From Chloroflexota bacterium (GTDB lineage: Bacteria; Chloroflexota; Dehalococcoidia; Lucifugimonadales; Lucifugimonadaceae): a stretch of 56,504 nucleotides of DNA. The notes below the pieces were generated by a model. The model did no database searches. It was not told the origin of the DNA and saw nothing but the letters and a program-made list of their open reading frames with translations. Positions 52,056 through 56,504 of this stretch are shown piece by piece. Each line of letters opens with the position of its first letter. The stretch's first letter is position 1. The DNA lies in NCBI GenBank assembly GCA_009838175.1, contig VXSB01000020.1, positions 1-56,504 of the forward strand. Reading direction: 5' to 3'. A program made the position numbers and the translations under genes.

Positions 52056-52475
52056 TCACGCCGGCGTGAAGTTCGGCAGCGTATAGTCGTCGCTGATCTT
52101 CGTGAACACGACCTTCAGTGCCATCCCGATGCTCAAATTCTCTGGCTCCGGATCCACACCTACGATGTTCGCCGCCATCTTCGGACCCTCTTCCAGCTCC
52201 ACAATCGCAGTGATATACGGAATCTCTCCCATAAACGCGGGATGAGGCGGAACGTGCACAATCCCAAACGTGTGCAGCGTCGCGTTGCCCGACGCCTTCA
52301 CCCACTCCAACTCGCCCCCCGGCGTCGCCAAACTGAAAGCCCGCGGGTAGAACTGATGCTCACCCGTAGCCTTGTCACGCTGCAACCACAGCTCTCCATT
52401 CCGAGCCCCTTCCCAATAGCGATCAGATTCCGGTTGCGATACCGGCTCATGTCGTGCAGGCGCGTCAGTGGTCAT
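52056..52475 (-). CDS. DUF35/OB-fold protein with lost zinc ribbon
   Basis: 139 aa. ATG 52475 follows GGGAGAGG at a good distance; a TTG at 52508 is less likely. DUF35 proteins carry a rubredoxin-like zinc ribbon plus an OB fold and form complexes with thiolase-like partners. The ribbon region (LWLQRDKATGEHQFYPRAF) lacks all cysteines. The OB part (FGIVHVPPHPAF, PYITAIVELEEGPKMAANIVG) is well kept. It lies 55 bp after the thiolase-like gene, the classical pairing. Confidence 0.88.
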   Translation of the reverse strand: MTTDAPARHEPVSQPESDRYWEGARNGELWLQRDKATGEHQFYPRAFSLATPGGELEWVKASGNATLHTFGIVHVPPHPAFMGEIPYITAIVELEEGPKMAANIVGVDPEPENLSIGMALKVVFTKISDDYTLPNFTPA

Positions 52476-52530
52476 TGTGTGATCCTCTCCCGTAGATGGT
52501 TGTTCCAAGTTCTTTTTCGAGATCGCTGCT

Positions 52531-53694
52531 TTAAGGCGCAGCCAGTATCACCGTCCCCGTCGAAGACAGTTGACCACCAGTTCCGTGCGCAATCGCCAAG
52601 TTGCAATCGTCCAACTGCCTCTCGCCCGTCTCACCGCGCAACTGCCGGACCGCCTCGACAACTGTGAAGATGCCGTACATTCCCGGGTGCGTGTAAGATA
52701 ACCCGCCGCCCGAAGTGTTCACCGGGAAGTCGCCGCCCGGAGCCGTACGCTGGTTCGCCACCAAGTCCGGTCCTTCGCCCGGTCCGCAGAACCCAAGGTT
52801 CTCCAACGAAACTAACACCGTGTATGTGAACGAGTCGTAGATCATCATCAGATCAAGGTCCGAGTGCGAAACACCCGCCATGTCCAATGCTTGTTGACCG
52901 GTATTCCGACCAAACGCCCTCGTCAAATCCGGCATCTGCGAAATCATCGAGTGGTCGTGACCCTCGGCAGCGCCCAAGATACCAACGCCGCCCTTGGCAC
53001 AGTCCTTCGCCCGTTCAGCAGTCGTCACAACAATCGCCGCACCCGCATCCGTTACCAAGCAGCAGTCCAACAAATGGAACGGCCACGAGATCCATCGCGA
53101 CTCGTGATAATCGTCGAAGGTCGCCGGACGGTCGTAGAAGTAGGCCTTCTCGTTCATGTTTGCCCACTTCCGAGTCGACACCGCAATGTTCGCCATCGCC
53201 TCCCGAGTCCGGTCTTCACCGTACTGGTGCATATACCGACGACACGCCATCGAATACGAGACCGGAGGGCCTATGATCCCATACGGAGTCTCATACTGGC
53301 TTTGCGGCGTGCCCAAGTTAGCGCCCGCCCTCGCACGATCGCTCCGCCCAGCCTGCCCATGCGTGATCAGCGCCACCTCGCAGTACCCCGCCTGAATAGC
53401 CGCAATCGCGTGCGCAATGTGGATAACAAACGATGAACCGCCGACTGAAGTGCTGTCCGTAAACCGCGGATGTATCCCCAGATACTCTCCCACATCCAAC
53501 GTCGACCACCCAGCCGTCATCAATCCGTCAATATCAGAAAGCGACAGCCCCGCATCGTCCAGAGCGTTGATAGCCGCCTCCGCATGATGCGCCAACGGCG
53601 ACTTGTCCGGTACATTCCCAATTTGGTCCGATTCAGCAACGCCAACAATCGCGGATTGCCCGGATAACGCTCTCAGTCTGTTCAAATTCGGCAT
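52531..53694 (-). CDS. SCP2-type thiolase-like protein
   Basis: 387 aa thiolase-fold protein. SAIVGVAESD at the N-terminus, GGSSFVIHIAHAIAAI, and the C-terminal NTSGGGLSYTHPGMYGIF and AHGTGGQLSSTGTVIL identify the family. The nucleophilic cysteine expected before GGSS is not visible (TSVGGSS), and the C-terminal active-site Cys is also absent, while His residues remain. Thiolase-DUF35 pairs act in lipid or sterol side-chain and aromatic degradation, often as aldolases; the substrate here is unknown. It is divergent from the Tag-like gene. Confidence 0.9.
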   Translation of the reverse strand: MPNLNRLRALSGQSAIVGVAESDQIGNVPDKSPLAHHAEAAINALDDAGLSLSDIDGLMTAGWSTLDVGEYLGIHPRFTDSTSVGGSSFVIHIAHAIAAIQAGYCEVALITHGQAGRSDRARAGANLGTPQSQYETPYGIIGPPVSYSMACRRYMHQYGEDRTREAMANIAVSTRKWANMNEKAYFYDRPATFDDYHESRWISWPFHLLDCCLVTDAGAAIVVTTAERAKDCAKGGVGILGAAEGHDHSMISQMPDLTRAFGRNTGQQALDMAGVSHSDLDLMMIYDSFTYTVLVSLENLGFCGPGEGPDLVANQRTAPGGDFPVNTSGGGLSYTHPGMYGIFTVVEAVRQLRGETGERQLDDCNLAIAHGTGGQLSSTGTVILAAP

Positions 53695-53837
53695 GATGGA
53701 TGTTCAACTCCGTTCGCGGCTTTGTCTAGCGGCATATGCGCAACAAGCATTTTACCCGCGCAACACCAAATGTAAACTTGAACCGCTTACCAAAACCAAC
53801 CCGAAAAATTCCTAATCAACCAGAAAGTTCTCGCATA

Positions 53838-54308
53838 ATGCCCGACGAAAAAGGCGCTCCACCCCAAATACAAGTTCAATCCCTCAATGACTACCTCGAA
53901 GTCATGTCCAAAGCCGTATTCCAGAGCGGAATGTCTTGGCAGGTCGTCAATGCCAAATGGCCCGACACCAATGAGGCATTTCACGGCTTCGAGATCGGAA
54001 GAGTCGCCGCCTTAACCCAAGAGGAGCTGGACGAACTCGCACAAGACAAACGAGTAATCCGCAACCGACGCAAACTCGCCGCCATCGCCCACAACGCCCA
54101 GCGCATCATCGAACTCGACGCCGAACATGGCTGCTTCATCGATTACCTCCGCTCCCACGGCGACTTCTACGACGTCGTCAAAGACTTGAAAAAGCAGTTC
54201 AAATTCCTCGGCGACACCGGTTCCTACTTCTTCCTCTACGTAGTCGGTGAACCAGTCCCACCCCACGACGAATGGATGTGTGCACAAGAACGCGCAAAGC
54301 GACGGTGA
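53838..54308 (+). CDS. DNA-3-methyladenine glycosylase I (Tag)-like protein
   Basis: 156 aa. ATG 53838 (MPDEKGAPP) is preferred; upstream in-frame codons look non-coding. The Tag core FQSGMSWQVVNAKWPDTNEAFHGFE and IRNRRKLAAIAHNAQRIIEL is clear. The N-terminal CPW zinc segment of true Tag enzymes is absent and the C-terminal half is divergent, so enzyme activity is uncertain. Confidence 0.78.
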   Translation: MPDEKGAPPQIQVQSLNDYLEVMSKAVFQSGMSWQVVNAKWPDTNEAFHGFEIGRVAALTQEELDELAQDKRVIRNRRKLAAIAHNAQRIIELDAEHGCFIDYLRSHGDFYDVVKDLKKQFKFLGDTGSYFFLYVVGEPVPPHDEWMCAQERAKRR

Positions 54309-54310
54309 AC

Positions 54311-54430
54311 CTCCCCTTCGCGAAGCGCAAGGGGACGCGAACAAGCGAAGCGAGTTCGCAGGGGATGCCCGTGGCGCCTCTAAAATCCCCTCTCCATTGA
54401 TGGGAGAGGGCTAGGGTGAGGGTGAGCCGC
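54311..54430 (+). repeat. Modular intergenic hairpin repeat, copy 5
   Basis: Left module: CCCCTTCGCGAAGCGCAAGGGG hairpin (54311-54333) and AACAAGCGAAGCGAG, matching the left module of copy 1. Right module: CCCCTCTCC...GGGAGAGGGCTAGGGTGAGGGTGAG (54386-54426). It starts right after the Tag-like stop codon and may act as its terminator. Confidence 0.75.
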
Positions 54431-54435
54431 CGTAG

Positions 54436-54456
54436 GGGCGACCCTTGTGGTCGCCC
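54436..54456 (+). repeat. GGGCGACC hairpin repeat
   Basis: GGGCGACC-CTTGT-GGTCGCCC is a perfect 8-bp stem followed by TTTC. It adjoins repeat copy 5. An in-frame reading from 54416 through it into the dehydrogenase is an artefact. Confidence 0.6.
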
Positions 54457-54541
54457 TTTCTGTGGTTCTCGCGGTCGCTCGCTCCCCGCAAGTGCTAAAT
54501 TACCTACCAAACCACGCTCAACGTTTCAACAGGATTCAACC

Positions 54542-55516
54542 GTGAAAGTAGTAATGACCCCCATGCCCGGAGGGGTAGCCCCCGGCGAAGCCGATGACGC
54601 CGTCCTACGCGATCTCGAATCCACATTCCCCGACGTCAACTTCGTATGGTGCACAACCGAAGAGGACCAGCTCATCGCCATCGAAGACGCCGATGCATAC
54701 TGCGGGTGGCCTACACGAAAGGTCTTCCTCGCCGCGAAAAATCTCAAATGGATACACTGCGCCGGAACCGGCATCGACGGGATCATGAAGATCCCCGAAC
54801 TTATCGAGTCTCCCATCCCTGTCACTAACTCACGCGACTCCCACGTCAGCCCCATGGCAACCCACGTCTTCGCGCTGATCACGTCACTCGCGCAACGACT
54901 AAACGAGATGCTGCCGCAGCAGATGGCGCGCGAATGGCGGCCCGAAGACTACGCATGGCGACAGATCGAACTCGAAGGCGCAACCCTAGGCATCTACGGC
55001 TTCGGCAACATCGGACGCCGCGTCGCCAAACGCGCCTCCGGATTCGACATGGACGTCTACGCTGTCGACAAACACCCAAGACCATCCGAATACGCACAGG
55101 AAGTCTGGGGACTAGACAAACTCGACGACCTCATCTCGATGTCCGATTGGTTTGTCGTCGCCTGCCCCTATACCAACGAATCCATGAACTCGATCGACCG
55201 CCGACGAATCGCCCTGATGAAACCCACCGCGCACATAATCATCATCTCCCGCGGCGGCATCGTCGACGAAACCGCAATGTGTGAAGCCATCCGAAACGGG
55301 AAACTCCAAGGTGCCGGCCTAGACGCCATGGAACCCGAACCTCCAGACCCCGACAGCCCCCTCTGGACCACCCCCAACATCATCTTCTCACCCCACGCCT
55401 CAGCCCTAGTACCCGACATGTACCTAGGCCGCCGAGAAGTCTTCAAAGAAAACCTCCGCCGCCACCTAAACAACCAACCCTTCATCTACGAATGCGACAA
55501 AGTCGCCGGCTACTGA
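54542..55516 (+). CDS. D-isomer-specific 2-hydroxyacid dehydrogenase family protein
   Basis: 324 aa NAD(P)-dependent oxidoreductase. GTG 54542 (MKVVMTPMPGG) avoids the repeat DNA upstream. The NAD-binding GIYGFGNIGRRVAKRA is present. Catalytic Arg is in ISRGGIVDE, Glu in AMEPEPPDP, and His in FSPHAS. N-terminal substrate-domain segments (KNLKWIHCAGTGIDGI) resemble the CtBP/phosphoglycerate-dehydrogenase branch. The substrate cannot be told from the sequence. It lies between repeats, transcribed alone. Confidence 0.9.
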   Translation: MKVVMTPMPGGVAPGEADDAVLRDLESTFPDVNFVWCTTEEDQLIAIEDADAYCGWPTRKVFLAAKNLKWIHCAGTGIDGIMKIPELIESPIPVTNSRDSHVSPMATHVFALITSLAQRLNEMLPQQMAREWRPEDYAWRQIELEGATLGIYGFGNIGRRVAKRASGFDMDVYAVDKHPRPSEYAQEVWGLDKLDDLISMSDWFVVACPYTNESMNSIDRRRIALMKPTAHIIIISRGGIVDETAMCEAIRNGKLQGAGLDAMEPEPPDPDSPLWTTPNIIFSPHASALVPDMYLGRREVFKENLRRHLNNQPFIYECDKVAGY

Positions 55517-55554
55517 GCCACCCGACAGCCCATGTCTCCCCGCGCTAGCTTCGC

Positions 55555-55650
55555 GTCATTCCGGCGAAAGCCAGAATCCAGAGGGGTAAGGGGAACGGGA
55601 TAGCATCCAACAACACAACCCCCTCCTTCAGGAGGGGGCTAGGGGGAGGC
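55555..55650 (+). repeat. dRS3-like small repeat (copy 2) and second repeat family (copy 2)
   Basis: 55555-55581 is the partner of the small repeat at 51796. 55619-55650 (CCCCCTCCTTCAGGAGGGGG then CTAGGGGGAGGC) is the partner of 2247-2279 in inverted orientation. Confidence 0.65.
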
Positions 55651-55654
55651 CGCC

Positions 55655-55825
55655 CATTTCGTCTCGAAAGGGGCGCGAGCGCAGCGAGCGGGGTATGTCC
55701 GGGGATGATGGTGATATCCCCTCTCCCCTCCGTGGGAGAGGGTTAGGGTGAGGGGGAACCGGGGACAAATGGGCGGGGCAATCACAGCCCATCACAAACA
55801 TCAGCGTAATCAGCGGTTCAGACAA
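55655..55825 (+). repeat. Modular intergenic hairpin repeat, copy 6
   Basis: A CGAAAGGGGCGCGAGCGCAG module precedes GAGCGGGGTATGTCCGGGG. The core is CCCCTCTCCCCTCC then GTGGGAGAGGGTTAGGGTG (55717-55758). GGGGACAAATGGGCGGGGC follows, and it ends with CGGTTCAGACA (55813-55823), as copies 1 and 7 do. It lies between convergent genes. Nothing else is seen in 55517-55832. Confidence 0.75.
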
Positions 55826-55832
55826 CGCCAAC

Positions 55833-56159
55833 CTACTGCATCGGCGAATAATCCGTCGGCATCAATATCCGGTTCTCGATGTTCTTCACCAAGATCCCGT
55901 CCCGATGCGACTCCTCGAAAACAGCCTGCCACTCCGGATCCGCACGGAAACTCGCCCAAGCCTCCGCACGTTGATTAGCATCCTCGAATGCCACCAGATA
56001 CACCAGCTGGTTGCTGTTCGGTCCAACATCATGCGTCCAATACCCAACATTCCTAATCCCGTGCTTCTCGAAAAGCTCCATCGTGTGGTTCCTGAAGCGC
56101 GCATTCAATTCCGGCAACTTCCCGGCGAAGCACTCATAGATTCGCAACTCATAGATCAT
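55833..56159 (-). CDS. NIPSNAP family protein
   Basis: 108 aa, ferredoxin-like dimeric alpha/beta barrel type. MIYELRIYECFAGKLPELNARF, HGIRNVGYWTHDVGPNSNQLVYLVAFED and ASFRADPEWQAVFEES are the family's core. Related small proteins often accompany catabolic or oxidoreductase genes. No specific activity can be assigned. Convergent with the dehydrogenase gene, separated by repeats. Confidence 0.9.
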   Translation of the reverse strand: MIYELRIYECFAGKLPELNARFRNHTMELFEKHGIRNVGYWTHDVGPNSNQLVYLVAFEDANQRAEAWASFRADPEWQAVFEESHRDGILVKNIENRILMPTDYSPMQ

Positions 56160-56254
56160 TCCGTCAACTCCTAAAGTCCAATCCGTTCAGAGACTAGCGT
56201 TATCGTATCGCGCTTTCACCCACTCCGACTACCTATGCCATTCCGAGCGCAGCG

Positions 56255-56432
56255 AGGAATCTACGCCCCTTTCGTAAAACGAAGTGACGTGAGCGGGGTA
56301 TGCTCGGGGGAAGCGGTGTGAATGGGAATCCCCTCTCCCTCGATGGGAGAGGGTCAGGGTGAGGGTGAACGGGGACAAATGGGCGGGGCCATCCTGAACA
56401 TCCCTCAATCCTGCCCATCCCGGTTCAGACAC
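56255..56432 (+). repeat. Modular intergenic hairpin repeat, copy 7
   Basis: CCCCTTTCGTAAAACGAAG and GAGCGGGGTATGCTCGGGGG precede the core CCCTCTCCCTCGATGGGAGAGGG with TCAGGGTGAGGGTGA (56329-56368). Then come GGGGACAAATGGGCGGGGC, CCCTCAATCC and CGGTTCAGACA. It matches copy 1 in inverted orientation over about 200 bp, including the promoter that follows. Confidence 0.8.
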
Positions 56433-56460
56433 TTGACTCCCACAACATATGTAGTAATAT
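56433..56460 (+). promoter_or_regulatory. Outward-facing promoter at the right edge
   Basis: TTGACT (56433-56438), a 16-bp spacer containing ACATATGT (56445-56452) and TAATAT (56455-56460). It mirrors the promoter at 319-346 in boxes, spacing and palindrome core, and points off the right edge. The 44 bases beyond it are GC-rich and non-coding as far as visible. Confidence 0.5.
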
Positions 56461-56504
56461 AACAACTAAGCGTCGATCCGGCCACCGTCGGAGCGGCGCC
56501 CCGA

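Noticed and set aside
54416-54541. N-terminal extension of the 2-hydroxyacid dehydrogenase
   Set aside because: It runs through two repeats; the GTG at 54542 gives the normal family N-terminus.

Overview
The window looks like a contig from a Chloroflexota bacterium, most likely of the Dehalococcoidia/SAR202 type. That placement is an inference from content. The cues are surface proteins with long Pro/Thr stalks, an oligopeptide-type binding lipoprotein carrying a Val/Glu-rich repeat linker, an SCP2-type thiolase paired with a DUF35 protein, NIPSNAP and 2-hydroxyacid dehydrogenase genes, and moderate-to-high GC. No tRNA, rRNA, CRISPR array, prophage or transposase gene was seen.

Layout. 1-649: GC-rich, hairpin-rich DNA, an outward-facing promoter and an intergenic repeat. 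650-12868 (minus strand): an HtrA-like lipoprotein protease, nadE, and a nitrogen-assimilation block gltD-gltB-glnA headed by an orphan GlnR-like regulator with a degenerate receiver domain. 13109-34564 (plus strand): an almost unbroken ribosomal superoperon, rpsL-rpsG-fusA, then the S10, spc and alpha operons with secY, adk, map, infA and rpoA, then rplQ-truA-rplM-rpsI. tuf is absent from its usual place between fusA and rpsJ. 34699-37555: two tandem paralogous surface proteins, closed by a strong bidirectional terminator. 37652-43078: a metal-site-less metallo-beta-lactamase relative, a DUF488 protein, then hrcA-dnaJ-prmA-rsmE. 43214-43400: a possible frameshifted pseudogene. 43491-47615: a peptide-type ABC importer (binding lipoprotein and two permeases, no ATPase here). 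47659-51720 (minus strand): argF-der-plsY-gpsA. 52056-56159: an accessory stretch (DUF35 protein, thiolase-like protein, Tag-like glycosylase, 2-hydroxyacid dehydrogenase, NIPSNAP protein) threaded with intergenic repeats.

How the genes work together. GlnA and GltBD form the GS-GOGAT ammonia-assimilation cycle, and the adjacent GlnR-like protein is the obvious candidate regulator. The ribosomal superoperon supplies ribosomal proteins, EF-G, IF-1, the Sec channel and RNA polymerase alpha. Translation-related modification enzymes (truA, prmA, rsmE, map) sit in or near it. PlsY and GpsA supply the glycerol-3-phosphate backbone and its first acylation.

Most unusual points. (1) Both ends carry inverted copies of one repeat, each with the same outward promoter (16-bp spacer containing an ACATATGT palindrome). 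On the left it reads into a GC-rich, hairpin-rich stretch. (2) A modular hairpin repeat family occupies at least seven intergenic sites; one copy supplies the stop codon of nadE. (3) gpsA keeps its Rossmann glycine motif only if translation starts at ATT or another rare codon. (4) ArgF lacks the HCLP signature. (5) The two paralogous stalked surface proteins have no function I can assign.
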